Assembly: GCA_016125335.1 (NCBI GenBank)
Contig: WGLY01000007.1
Coordinates: forward strand, 1 to 58,663
Length of the DNA: 58,663 nt
Source of the DNA: Frankiales bacterium
Lineage (GTDB): Bacteria > Actinomycetota > Actinomycetes > S36-B12 > CAIYMF01
Reading direction: 5' to 3'
The position numbers were made by a program, and so were the translations under genes. The first letter of the stretch is position 1, and each line of letters starts with the position of its first letter. The notes beneath the pieces were generated by a model, which searched no databases, was not told the origin of the DNA, and saw only the letters and a program-made list of their open reading frames with translations. This document shows, piece after piece, positions 24,360-32,236 of the stretch.

Positions 24360-25754
24360 ATGAGCGGCAACCTCCCGTTCGGCTTCACCCCTGGGGACGG
24401 CGACGACGAGCCCGGCGGCCCGGTGAACCCGTTCGGCGCCGGCGGCTTCGACCCGTCGTCGATGGACATGGCCCAGTTCGGCGCGGCCCTCCAGCAGCTC
24501 GGCCAGATGCTCCAGTCCGGCGGCGGCGACGGCTCCGCGGTCAACTGGAACCTGGCCCGCGACACCGCGCGCGGCCTGGTGGCCCAGCAGGGCGACCCGT
24601 CGGTGTCGGCGACCGAGCGGCGCGAGGTGGAGCAGGCGCTCGACCTCGCGACGCTGTGGCTCGACCCGGTCACCTCGTTCCCGGCCACCGCGTCCGGCGG
24701 CGGCGCGTGGAGCCGCAGCGAGTGGATCGAGGGCACCCTGCCGTCGTGGCGGCGGATCGTCGAGCCAGTGGCCGAGAAGGTCACCGCGTCGATGAGCGCC
24801 AGCCTCGGCACGGGCGGCGGCCTGCCGGAGGGCGTGCCCCCGGAGATGGCGCAGATGGTCGGGCCGCTGCTCGGGATGGCGCGCCAGATGGGCGCGATGA
24901 TGTTCGGCGCGCAGCTCGGCCAGGGCCTGGGCACGCTGGCCGGCGAGGTGCTCGGCGCCGCGGACGTCGGCATCCCGCTCACCGAGGACGGCCGCGCGGC
25001 GCTGCTGCCGCGCAACGTGGCGGCCTTCGGCGAGGGGCTCGGCGTCGACCAGGAGCAGGTGCGCCTCTACCTAGCCCTGCGCGAGGCGGCCTCGCAGCGG
25101 CTCTTCGCCCACGTGCCCTGGCTGCGCTCGCAGCTGACCGCGGCGGTCGAGGCGTACGCCGCCGGCATCCACGTCGACCAGGAGCGGATCGCGGAGGCGG
25201 CCCGGGGCATCGACCCGTCCAACCCCGAGGCGATGCAGGAGATCCTCGCCTCGGGCGTGTTCGTGCCCGAGGACACCCCCGAGCAGAAGGCGGCCCTGGC
25301 CCGGCTGGAGACGCTCCTCGCGCTCGTCGAGGGCTGGGTCGACGACGTCGTCACGCAGGCGGCGTCCGGCCGGCTGCCCTCGGCCGGCGCGCTGCGCGAG
25401 ACCATGCGCCGCCGTCGCGCCACCGGTGGCCCGGCCGAGCGCACGTTCGCCACGCTCGTGGGCCTCGAGCTGCGCCCGCGGCGGCTGCGCGAGGCAGCCA
25501 CCCTGTGGTCGGCGGTGCGCGAGGAGCGCGGCGCCGACGCCCGCGACGAGCTGTGGGGCCACCCGGACCTGCTGCCCCACGTCGAGGACCTCGACGGCGA
25601 CGAGGCCATCGCGGCGTTCGTGCGCCGCACCGCCCCGCTCGACCTCTCGGCGCTCGAGGGGCTCCCCGAGGCTCCGGGCGCGCCCGAGGACGCGAGCTCG
25701 CCGGAGCAGGACGGCCCGGACGCGCCCGGGGACGGCGGCGGCTCCCCCGCGTGA
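24360..25754 (+). CDS. DUF2342 family putative zinc-dependent metalloprotease (Rv3195-like)
   Basis: The 464-residue protein matches the actinobacterial DUF2342 family and lies where Rv3195 does. Recognisable parts are LPFGFTPGD at the N-terminus, AQLGQGLGTLAGEVLGAADVGIPL, and LYLALREAASQRLFAHVPWLRSQL around 235-265. The last stretch corresponds to the family's conserved core. The HExxH expected of a zincin is not obvious: family members have H at the position where this one reads REAAS, so catalytic activity is questionable. ATG at 24360 has GGAG upstream. It is coupled to the Nudix gene. Confidence 0.85.
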   Translation: MSGNLPFGFTPGDGDDEPGGPVNPFGAGGFDPSSMDMAQFGAALQQLGQMLQSGGGDGSAVNWNLARDTARGLVAQQGDPSVSATERREVEQALDLATLWLDPVTSFPATASGGGAWSRSEWIEGTLPSWRRIVEPVAEKVTASMSASLGTGGGLPEGVPPEMAQMVGPLLGMARQMGAMMFGAQLGQGLGTLAGEVLGAADVGIPLTEDGRAALLPRNVAAFGEGLGVDQEQVRLYLALREAASQRLFAHVPWLRSQLTAAVEAYAAGIHVDQERIAEAARGIDPSNPEAMQEILASGVFVPEDTPEQKAALARLETLLALVEGWVDDVVTQAASGRLPSAGALRETMRRRRATGGPAERTFATLVGLELRPRRLREAATLWSAVREERGADARDELWGHPDLLPHVEDLDGDEAIAAFVRRTAPLDLSALEGLPEAPGAPEDASSPEQDGPDAPGDGGGSPA

Positions 25755-26359
25755 GCACGACCGGGACCGCCGGCGGCGACGCGCCCGACGCCGGGTCCGG
25801 CGTCGGGTCCGGCGTCGCGGGCGCCGACCGCCTGCACGCCGACGCCGAGCACGTGCTCCGCACGTGGGCCGCGCCGGACGCGGCGCAGGAGAGCCTGCGC
25901 CGCGAGTACCTGGACTTCCTGGCCCGGCACGCCGACGCGCCCTACCGCTCCTGCGTGCCCGGGCACCTGACCGCCAGCGCGCTCGTCGTCTCGCCGGCGC
26001 GCGACCGCGTGCTGCTCACCCTGCACGCCAAGATCGGCCGCTGGCTCCAGATGGGCGGGCACTGCGAGCCCGACGACGCCGGCCTGCACGCCGCGGCGGC
26101 GCGCGAGGCGCGCGAGGAGAGCGGCATCGAGGGGCTCGTGCTCGGCGCCGAGCCGGTGCGCCTGGACCGCCACCGGGTGGGCTGCCACGGCGGCTCGTGG
26201 CACCTCGACGTGCAGTACGTCGCCGTCGCGCCACCCGGGGCCGTCCACGTGATCAGCGAGGAGTCGCTCGACCTGCGGTGGTGGCCGGTGGACGCGCTGC
26301 CCGAGCTCGCCGACGACGCCCTGGAGCGCCTCGTGGCCGCCGCCACCGCCCAGCGCTGA
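25751..26359 (+). CDS. Nudix hydrolase
   Basis: This 202-residue protein starts at the GTG at 25751, overlapping the previous stop (GTGA). The Nudix box is at about 115-140, GGHCEPDDAGLHAAAAREAREESGI. REAREESGI fits the REUxEExGU core, but there is one extra residue and Asp replaces the first Glu. HLDVQYVAV and WWPVDALPEL follow as the rest of the fold. It probably cleaves a nucleoside diphosphate derivative. Substrate is not predictable. Confidence 0.88.
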   Translation: MSTTGTAGGDAPDAGSGVGSGVAGADRLHADAEHVLRTWAAPDAAQESLRREYLDFLARHADAPYRSCVPGHLTASALVVSPARDRVLLTLHAKIGRWLQMGGHCEPDDAGLHAAAAREAREESGIEGLVLGAEPVRLDRHRVGCHGGSWHLDVQYVAVAPPGAVHVISEESLDLRWWPVDALPELADDALERLVAAATAQR

Positions 26360-26399
26360 GTACCCGCCCGCTGCCGAGAACCTCACGCAGCAGGAGGCG

Positions 26400-27116
26400 T
26401 CAGAAGAGCGGCTCGGCTCCGCCGGAGGAGTCCGCGGCCGGACGGCGCCGGCGCAGCGCGGCCGCCGGCTCCGGCGCCGCAGCGGGGCCGGCGCCGACCG
26501 TCGGCGCACCGTCGGCCACCTGGACGGGGCGCTCGGCGGCGGGATCCGCCGCCTCCGGCTCGCCGTCCGGCGTCTCGGCGAGGTCGAGGCCGTGGCTGGT
26601 GGCGTGGTCGACCCCGGCCAGGAACGCCCGCGCCTCGAGCAGCCGCGGGTAGCGGGTCATCCACGCCTCGAACTGCGGGCCGTGCCCGGGCACGAGCAGG
26701 TGCACGAGCTCGTGCAGGAGCACGTAGTCGACGACGTGCTCGGGCATCGCGGCGAGGCGGTCGGAGAGGCGGATCGCGGCGTCGGCCGGGGTGCACGAGC
26801 CCCAGCGGCGGTTCTGGTTGCCCACCCAGCGCACCGATCGCGGCACCGCGCGGCCCTCGAGGTGGCGGCGCGAGAGGTCCTCGGCCCGGCGCATCAGCTC
26901 GGCGTCGCTGCCCCGCACGCGGCGCTCGCGGGAGCGCAGCCGCTCGACGAGCTCCTCGACGTAGGCGGGGATGTCCGCGCGCGCCATCCGCTGGGGCACC
27001 ACGACGATCGTGCGCCCGCCCTCGCGGTAGGCGGTCACGCTGCGCCGCCGGCGGGTGCTGCGGCGCACCTCGACGTCGGGCGGCAGGCCGGGGAGGTCGA
27101 CGACGGTCTGGCTCAT
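26400..27116 (-). CDS. YgjP/SprT-like M48-type metallopeptidase (DUF45)
   Basis: The 238-residue protein has RRSVTAYREGGRTIVVVPQRM, the pattern NQNRRWGSCTPADAAIRLS, and the zinc motif HELVH at 135-139 with GHGPQFEAWM behind it. These define the YgjP-like (DUF45) metallohydrolases. The C-terminal 60 residues are disordered and rich in Pro/Ala/Glu. It converges with the Nudix gene. ATG at 27116 fits because longer frames are Arg-rich shadows. Substrate is unknown. Confidence 0.88.
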   Translation of the reverse strand: MSQTVVDLPGLPPDVEVRRSTRRRRSVTAYREGGRTIVVVPQRMARADIPAYVEELVERLRSRERRVRGSDAELMRRAEDLSRRHLEGRAVPRSVRWVGNQNRRWGSCTPADAAIRLSDRLAAMPEHVVDYVLLHELVHLLVPGHGPQFEAWMTRYPRLLEARAFLAGVDHATSHGLDLAETPDGEPEAADPAAERPVQVADGAPTVGAGPAAAPEPAAALRRRRPAADSSGGAEPLF

Positions 27117-27492
27117 CGGGGACGACGCTAGCCCGGGGCCCCGACAGGGTGCGTGAGCGCGCCCGGGGCACGCCGCGAACCGCTCGGGTGCACGGGAATT
27201 TCGTGTCCACACCCGGTGGACACGGAACCCGCAGGTCGCGCGGCTCCGGCCGGTGCGCGGCCGGCGTCGTCCCCAGCGTCGTCCACCCTGCGTCCACAGC
27301 GACGCGCCATGCGGTCCCCACCCTGTCCCCAGGGACGTCCACAGGGCGAGGCCCGCCCGCGTTGACCGGAGTTCCGTCGCGGGCCTAGGTTCCTCCTTCG
27401 ACGGAGCCCTTGGGAGAACGGGCCGGTGTTCGCAAGGGGAAGGCGAACAGCGGCTGCGAGACCCGAGGGCTCCTGTCGTTCCCGGCACCGGG
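27117..27492. other. Gene-free region with several GTCCACA motifs
   Basis: No gene is supported in this 376-bp stretch between two minus-strand genes. GTGTCCACA lies at 27203-27211, with an imperfect inverted partner at about 27216-27224. Further GTCCACA cores end at 27298 and 27343. They resemble weak DnaA boxes, but spacing and number are unconvincing as an origin. The segment otherwise holds the promoter of the peptidase gene. Confidence 0.4.
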
Positions 27493-28203
27493 TCAGCCGC
27501 GACCGGTGAGCCTCGTCGCCAGGTCCACGACGGCGGCAGCCACCGCGTCCGGGTCCACCACCGCGTGCAGGTGCCCGCCGGTCAGCCGGGCCACCGGGCG
27601 GCCCTCGGCCCGCGCCCGCGCCTCGTCCTCGTCGTAGGCCTCCGACAGGCGCAGGTACGCCGTGGGGAGCGTCCGCCAGGAGTCCGGGACGGGGAAGCGC
27701 TGCTCGTAGTAGTCGAGCGGGAGCCGCGGCTGGTCGGCCACGACCGTCGCCCTCGCGCGGGGGTCCGGGAGGAGCCCGGCCACCTCCTCGTCCGGCCACC
27801 AGGAGGTCCACACGGGGAGCCGCCCGGACGGATCGGCCAGCGTGCGCAGCAGCTCGAGCAGCGGGACCGGCGCCGCGGGGGACGGGCCCGGGTCGGCCGG
27901 GGTCGCCGCGTCGACGAGCACCGCGCCGGACACCGGCCGGGGCGAGCCCGCGGCCACGGCGGGCAGCAGCAGGCCGGCGTTGCTGTGGGCGACGAGCACC
28001 ACCGGGCCGGGGGCGTCGAGCTGACCCATCGCATCCGCCGCGGTGGACACGACGGCGGGCCAGTAGGGCGGCCCGGCCTGCGCCACGTGGCGCAGGTCCG
28101 GCACCACGCAGTCGTGCCCGGCCCGCAGCAGGCGCTCCGCGACCGGGCGCCACGTGCTCGGCCCCACCACCGGGCTGTGCAGGAGCACGAACGCGTGGGC
28201 CAT
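27493..28203 (-). CDS. Alpha/beta hydrolase
   Basis: This 236-residue protein starts MAHAFVLLHSPVVGPSTW, the oxyanion region of alpha/beta hydrolases. The nucleophile elbow is AHSNAG with Ser at 74, so the usual GxSxG reads AxSxA. The C-terminal ARLTGGHLHAVVDPDAVA supplies the His. Asp lies probably in the WWPDEEVAG or YYEQRF regions. Such enzymes hydrolyse esters or amides; no substrate can be assigned. The ATG at 28203 fits the fold start; longer frames are shadows. Confidence 0.85.
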   Translation of the reverse strand: MAHAFVLLHSPVVGPSTWRPVAERLLRAGHDCVVPDLRHVAQAGPPYWPAVVSTAADAMGQLDAPGPVVLVAHSNAGLLLPAVAAGSPRPVSGAVLVDAATPADPGPSPAAPVPLLELLRTLADPSGRLPVWTSWWPDEEVAGLLPDPRARATVVADQPRLPLDYYEQRFPVPDSWRTLPTAYLRLSEAYDEDEARARAEGRPVARLTGGHLHAVVDPDAVAAAVVDLATRLTGRG

Positions 28204-28311
28204 GCCCCATCGTGACGCACCCGTCGTCCGGCCGGGACGACCCGGTCCTGGCCCGGACGACGGGTCGCCGCGACGCCGCCCGGTCGCGCGCCGCACCTGC
28301 GAGACTGCGGC

Positions 28312-29139
28312 GTGCCGTCGACCCGCTCGCCCGTGCGCGGGCTGGTGGACGCCTGCCACCCCGGCCCGACCGTCACCGTCACGCTGGCGGTGACCGCCCT
28401 CGCCGCCGCCTTCGGGCGGGAGCCGGCCGGCCTGGCGCTCGTCGCGGCCGCGACGCTCGCCGGCCAGCTGTCGGTGGGCTGGTGCAACGACGCCCACGAC
28501 GCCGACCGCGACCTGCGTGCGGGCCGCTCGGAGAAGCCCACCGTGCGCGGGGACGTGACGGCGTCGGCGCTCTGGCGCGCGGCCGCGCTGGCGGCGGCGG
28601 CCTGCCTGGTGCTCTCCTACCTCGCCGCCGGACCCGTCGGGGGCACCGCGCACGTGCTCGCCGTCGCCTCGGCCTGGCTGTACAACCTCGTGCTCAAGAC
28701 CACGGTGCTCTCCCCGCTGCCCTACGCGGTGTCCTTCGGGCTCGTGCCGGCGTACGTCACCTACGGGCTGACGCCCTCGCAGCCGCCGCCCGCATGGCTC
28801 ACGCTCACCGGGGTGCTGCTCGGCGTCGCGGCGCACCTGGCCAACGCGATCCCCGACGTCGAGGCCGATCGCGCGGTGGAGGCCGGCGGGCTGGTGGCCG
28901 CGGTCGGGGTGCGCCGCGCCACCTGGGCGACCCTCGGCCTGCTCGTGCTCGCCGTCGCCCTGCTCGTCGCCCAGCTCAGCCTCGCGGCCGGGGCGGCGGC
29001 CGCGATCGGGCTGGCCGCCGCCGGCGGCGGGCTGGTGGTCGCCGTCACCGGGCGCGGTCGGGCGCTGTTCCGCTACGTGATGGCGCTGGCGCTGGGGTGC
29101 GTGGCGCTGCTGCTGCTCGCCGCCCGCAGCACCCGGTGA
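28312..29139 (+). CDS. UbiA-family prenyltransferase
   Basis: The 275-residue protein is polytopic, with about 8 membrane helices. The first aspartate motif NDAHDADRD is at 59-67 and the second, NAIPDVEADRA, at about 178-188. These bind Mg-diphosphate in UbiA prenyltransferases, which attach isoprenoid chains to quinone or other aromatic acceptors. Substrate cannot be assigned. GTG at 28312 is the only plausible start. It is not clearly part of an operon. Confidence 0.9.
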   Translation: MPSTRSPVRGLVDACHPGPTVTVTLAVTALAAAFGREPAGLALVAAATLAGQLSVGWCNDAHDADRDLRAGRSEKPTVRGDVTASALWRAAALAAAACLVLSYLAAGPVGGTAHVLAVASAWLYNLVLKTTVLSPLPYAVSFGLVPAYVTYGLTPSQPPPAWLTLTGVLLGVAAHLANAIPDVEADRAVEAGGLVAAVGVRRATWATLGLLVLAVALLVAQLSLAAGAAAAIGLAAAGGGLVVAVTGRGRALFRYVMALALGCVALLLLAARSTR

Positions 29140-29453
29140 GGGCTGGTGCGTGCTGCCGCGCGAGGGGTTCGCGCGTGCGTGGAGGCCCCACGCGACGTGA
29201 GCACCGTCACGCGGCGACCTGCCCGGGCCCCCGCGGACGCGTCGAACGAGCACTGTTTGTCCTGATTTGCACTTGTTCGACCTCGTTCGGCCGCGGCGGG
29301 GCGGTGCGCGCCTGCGCGGTTCCCCGCGTGCTCGGGCGTAGGGTCGAGCCAGCCCAGGCCACCTTGGTGGCCCGTGCTCGCCGCGCGCCCGGGCCCCCCC
29401 GTCGGGAGCTCGGCGACCGGGGCGGCACGCATCCACACCAGGAGGAGGACCCC
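29140..29453. promoter_or_regulatory. Gene-free leader with repeated CGAAC motifs upstream of the DUF5679 gene
   Basis: No gene is supported in this 314-bp gap. TCGAACGAG at 29242-29250 and its inverted near-copy CTTGTTCGA at 29272-29280 are followed by CCTCGTTCGG at 29281-29290. All three share a CGAAC[AG]AG core in a locally AT-rich stretch. They could be an operator or promoter for the small protein gene downstream. Spacing does not match a LexA box. Confidence 0.4.
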
Positions 29454-29612
29454 ATGGCGGACGAGAGCTACACCGGCGAGGCGTACTGCGTGAAGTGCAA
29501 GGAGAAGCGCGAGTTCACCGGCACCGTCGTCGAGAAGAACGGACGTCGCATGGCGCAGGGCATCTGCCCCGTCTGCAACACGAAGGTCAACCGGATCCTC
29601 GGCAAGGCCTGA
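29454..29612 (+). CDS. DUF5679 small zinc-ribbon protein
   Basis: This 52-residue protein contains EAYCVKCKEKREFTG and QGICPVCNTKVNRILGK, two CxxC knuckles that should bind one zinc ion. It belongs to the actinobacterial DUF5679 family, whose function is unknown. A very strong ribosome site (AGGAGG) precedes the ATG by about 7 nt, suggesting high expression. A hairpin terminator follows directly, so the gene is its own transcription unit. Confidence 0.9.
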   Translation: MADESYTGEAYCVKCKEKREFTGTVVEKNGRRMAQGICPVCNTKVNRILGKA

Positions 29613-29630
29613 TCGTTCCTCGCTCGTCCG

Positions 29631-29664
29631 GAGCCCCGCCCGCGCGCCGTCGCGGGCGGGGCTC
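29631..29664 (+). terminator. Hairpin terminator of the DUF5679 gene
   Basis: GAGCCCCGCCCGCG (29631-29644) pairs perfectly with CGCGGGCGGGGCTC (29651-29664), a 14-bp stem with a 6-nt loop, 19 nt after the stop codon. No U-run follows, as is common in high-GC genomes. Confidence 0.7.
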
Positions 29665-29721
29665 CGTCGTCGGCGGCCCCGTCCCGCCCCCTGCCCCGGC
29701 GCGCGTCCCTAGGGTGACCGC

Positions 29722-31059
29722 GTGACCGAGACCCCCGTCGGCGACGCCGACCAGCACGGCCGCCCCTCCCCCGGTGCCGCCGATCCCGTCCCGGGAGTGC
29801 TGGCGGCGGTGGACGCCGGCCTGCCCGCCGCCCTCGACCTGCTCGAGCGCCTCGTGGCGATCCCCAGCGTGGGCGGCAGCCCCGCCGAGGTCGAGGTGCA
29901 GCGCGTGCTCGCGGACGTGCTGCACGAGGACGGCTTCGACGTCGCCCTGTGGCCGCTCGACCTCCCGGGGCTGGTCGAGGACCCGGCCTTCCCGGGCATG
30001 GAGGTGGCCCGCAGCGAGGCGCTCGGCCTCGTGGCCACGCTGCCCGGGCACGCCCCGGACCTCGGCCGCTCGCTGCTCGTCGACGGGCACACCGACGTCG
30101 TCCCGCCCGGCGACCTGGGCGCCTGGACCGGCGACCCCTGGACGCTGCGGCGGGTCGAGCGCGACGGGCGCGCCGCGTTGGTCGGCCGGGGCGTGTGCGA
30201 CATGAAGGGCGGGCTGGTCGCCGCGATCGCGGCGGCCCGCGCCGTGCGGGCCCTCGGCGTCCGGCTGGCCGGCGACCTCACCGTGGCGCCGGTCGTGGGC
30301 GAGGAGGACGGTGGCCTCGGCACGTTCGCCCTGGTGCGGCGCGGGGTCACCGCGAGCGCGTGCGTCGTGCCCGAGCCCACCGACCTCGACCTCGTGCCCG
30401 CCAACGCCGGCGCGCTGACCTTCCGGCTGCTCGTCCCGGGGCTCGCGGTGCACGCCTCACGGCGCACCGAGGGCGTCAGCGCGATCGACGGCTTCGTCCA
30501 CGTGCGGGCCGCGCTCGCCGAGCTGGAGGCCCGGCGCAACCGCGACGTCGACCCGCTCGTGGGCCGCTGGCCGCTGGCCTACCCGCTCTCGATCGGCACG
30601 GTCCACGCCGGCGACTGGGCGAGCACCGTGCCGGACCTGCTCGTGGCCGAGGGGCGCCTCGGGGTCGCCCTCGACGAGGACCCGGCGACCGCCCGCGCCG
30701 AGCTCGAGGACTGCGTCGCGCAGGCCTGCGCGACCGACCCCTTCCTGCGCGAGCACCCGGTGACGGTGCAGTGGTGGGGCGGGCAGTTCGCGTCCGGGCG
30801 CTCGCAGGCCGGCGAGCTGCTCGCGGGCCTGCGCCGGGCGCACGCGCTCGCCGCCCCCGGACGCCGTCCGCAGGAGGAGTACGGCGCCCCCTACGGCAGC
30901 GACCTGCGCCTGCTCGCCCCGCACCTGCCCACCGTGCAGTACGGCCCGGGCGACACCCGCGACGCCCACGCCCCGGACGAGAGCATCCTGGTGGACGACC
31001 TGCGCACGGCGACCCGGGCTCTGGCCGTCCTCTACCTCGAGCACTGCGGCGTCGTCTGA
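29722..31059 (+). CDS. M20 family peptidase/deacylase (ArgE/DapE-like)
   Basis: The 445-residue protein carries the M20 signature: LVDGHTDVVPPGD (first zinc His and Asp), VGRGVCDMKGG (second Asp), and VVGEEDGG (general base and zinc Glu). PEPTDLDLVPANAGALTFRL and the C-terminal YGSDLRLLA...DAHAPDES also fit ArgE/DapE-type members. It hydrolyses an N-acyl amide bond of an amino acid or dipeptide; specificity is unknown. GTG at 29722 starts directly before the conserved N-terminus. It stands alone between two other transcription units. Confidence 0.92.
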   Translation: MTETPVGDADQHGRPSPGAADPVPGVLAAVDAGLPAALDLLERLVAIPSVGGSPAEVEVQRVLADVLHEDGFDVALWPLDLPGLVEDPAFPGMEVARSEALGLVATLPGHAPDLGRSLLVDGHTDVVPPGDLGAWTGDPWTLRRVERDGRAALVGRGVCDMKGGLVAAIAAARAVRALGVRLAGDLTVAPVVGEEDGGLGTFALVRRGVTASACVVPEPTDLDLVPANAGALTFRLLVPGLAVHASRRTEGVSAIDGFVHVRAALAELEARRNRDVDPLVGRWPLAYPLSIGTVHAGDWASTVPDLLVAEGRLGVALDEDPATARAELEDCVAQACATDPFLREHPVTVQWWGGQFASGRSQAGELLAGLRRAHALAAPGRRPQEEYGAPYGSDLRLLAPHLPTVQYGPGDTRDAHAPDESILVDDLRTATRALAVLYLEHCGVV

Positions 31060-31174
31060 GCCAGCGGGCCGCGGCCGTGCCCCGGCCCCTCCACCGACGG
31101 CGCCGACCACGGTGCGCGCCCGGGGCTGTGGACCGCTCCGGCGCTCCACAGCGCGCTGCCCCGAGGGTGCGCGC

Positions 31175-32236
31175 ATGAGCCGACACCTGCCCCTCACCCG
31201 TCCCGGCCGGCCCGTGCTGCGCCGGGGCCGCGACGCCGTGCAGATCGGCGTCGACCCGCAGCGCGCCGTGCGGGTCGACCGCCTCAGCGACGACGCCGGC
31301 ACGGCGCTCATGCACCTCGACGGCGTGACGGGGCGCCACGAGCTGCTGCGCCTCGCGCCCGAGATCGCGCCCGCCCTCGACGAGCTGCACGACCTCGGCG
31401 TGCTCGACGACGACCCCGGGCCGGCCGGCGGCCTGTCGCTGGTGCGCCGCGAGCGCTACGGCCCGGACCTCGCCGGCCTCGCCCTCACCACGTCCAGCAC
31501 CCGGGAGGCGGCCCGGCGGCTGGAGCGCCGGCACCGCGCCACCGTGGCCGTGCGCGGCAACGACCGCGCCGCCGCCCACGTCGCGCTGGGCCTGGCCGCC
31601 GCGGGCGTCGGCGCCGTCGTGCTCGAGGGGCCGGACCGGGAGACCACCCTGGCCGACCTCACCCCCGTCGGCCCGTTCGAGCCGCACGCCTCGTGGCGCG
31701 ACGAGGTGGCCGAGGCCCTGCGCCGCCAGGGCGCGCGCCCCACCGCCGTCGGCGGCCGCGACCGTCGTCCCGCCCTCACCGTGGTGTGCTCCGCGGCCGA
31801 CTCCGACCTGCCGTGGACCGACCCCGAGCTCGCCGACGACCTCCTCGGCGACGGGGTCGCCCACCTCGCGGTCGCGGTCAGTGGCGACGCCGCCCGGGTG
31901 GGTCCCCTCGTGCTGCCGGGGAGCGGGCCGTGCCTGTGGTGCCTCGAGCACCGTGCCCGCGACGCCGACCCCGCGTGGCCCGCGATCGCCGACCAGCTGC
32001 GGCTGCGCCACCCGAGGGCGCGGGCCCAGGGCGGTCCGCTGGCCGTCGCGGCGGGCGCGCTCGCCGTCGCCCAGGCCCTCGTGGTGGTGGACACGCCGGG
32101 CGGTCCGGCACCGGTGACGGCGTCCGCGACGCTCGAGCTGAGGGCGCCCGAGTGCCTGCCGGACGTCCGCCCGGCGCAGCGCCACCCGGTGTGCGGGTGC
32201 GGGTGGGCGGGGGGCACCGTCACAATGGTCGGGTGA
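31175..32236 (+). CDS. ThiF/E1-like adenylyltransferase-fold protein (Rv3196-like)
   Basis: The 353-residue protein fits the TOMM-precursor-binding/ThiF-like family in the Rv3196 position upstream of the ABC1 kinase. A winged-helix-like N-terminus (VRVDRLSDDAGTALMHLDG) is followed by a Rossmann-like segment (TVAVRGNDRAAAHVALGLAAAGVGAVVLEG), where the GxGxxG is degraded. The motif GPCLWCLEHR and the C-terminal HPVCGCG supply four Cys for a structural zinc. AMP-forming activity is doubtful. It overlaps the kinase by 4 nt. ATG at 31175 has GAGGG upstream. Confidence 0.8.
   Translation: MSRHLPLTRPGRPVLRRGRDAVQIGVDPQRAVRVDRLSDDAGTALMHLDGVTGRHELLRLAPEIAPALDELHDLGVLDDDPGPAGGLSLVRRERYGPDLAGLALTTSSTREAARRLERRHRATVAVRGNDRAAAHVALGLAAAGVGAVVLEGPDRETTLADLTPVGPFEPHASWRDEVAEALRRQGARPTAVGGRDRRPALTVVCSAADSDLPWTDPELADDLLGDGVAHLAVAVSGDAARVGPLVLPGSGPCLWCLEHRARDADPAWPAIADQLRLRHPRARAQGGPLAVAAGALAVAQALVVVDTPGGPAPVTASATLELRAPECLPDVRPAQRHPVCGCGWAGGTVTMVG

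Noticed and set aside
27203-27343. Cluster of GTCCACA motifs suggesting a replication origin
   Set aside because: Only three cores match a DnaA box well enough, spacing is irregular, and no dnaA, dnaN or parAB genes are near.
29242-29280. LexA/SOS box before the DUF5679 gene
   Set aside because: The half-sites are 21 nt apart; the actinobacterial box needs a 4-nt spacer.
31175-32236. A complete thiazole/oxazole peptide (TOMM) biosynthesis cluster
   Set aside because: The ThiF-like protein belongs to a conserved housekeeping neighbourhood; no YcaO, dehydrogenase or precursor peptide is visible.
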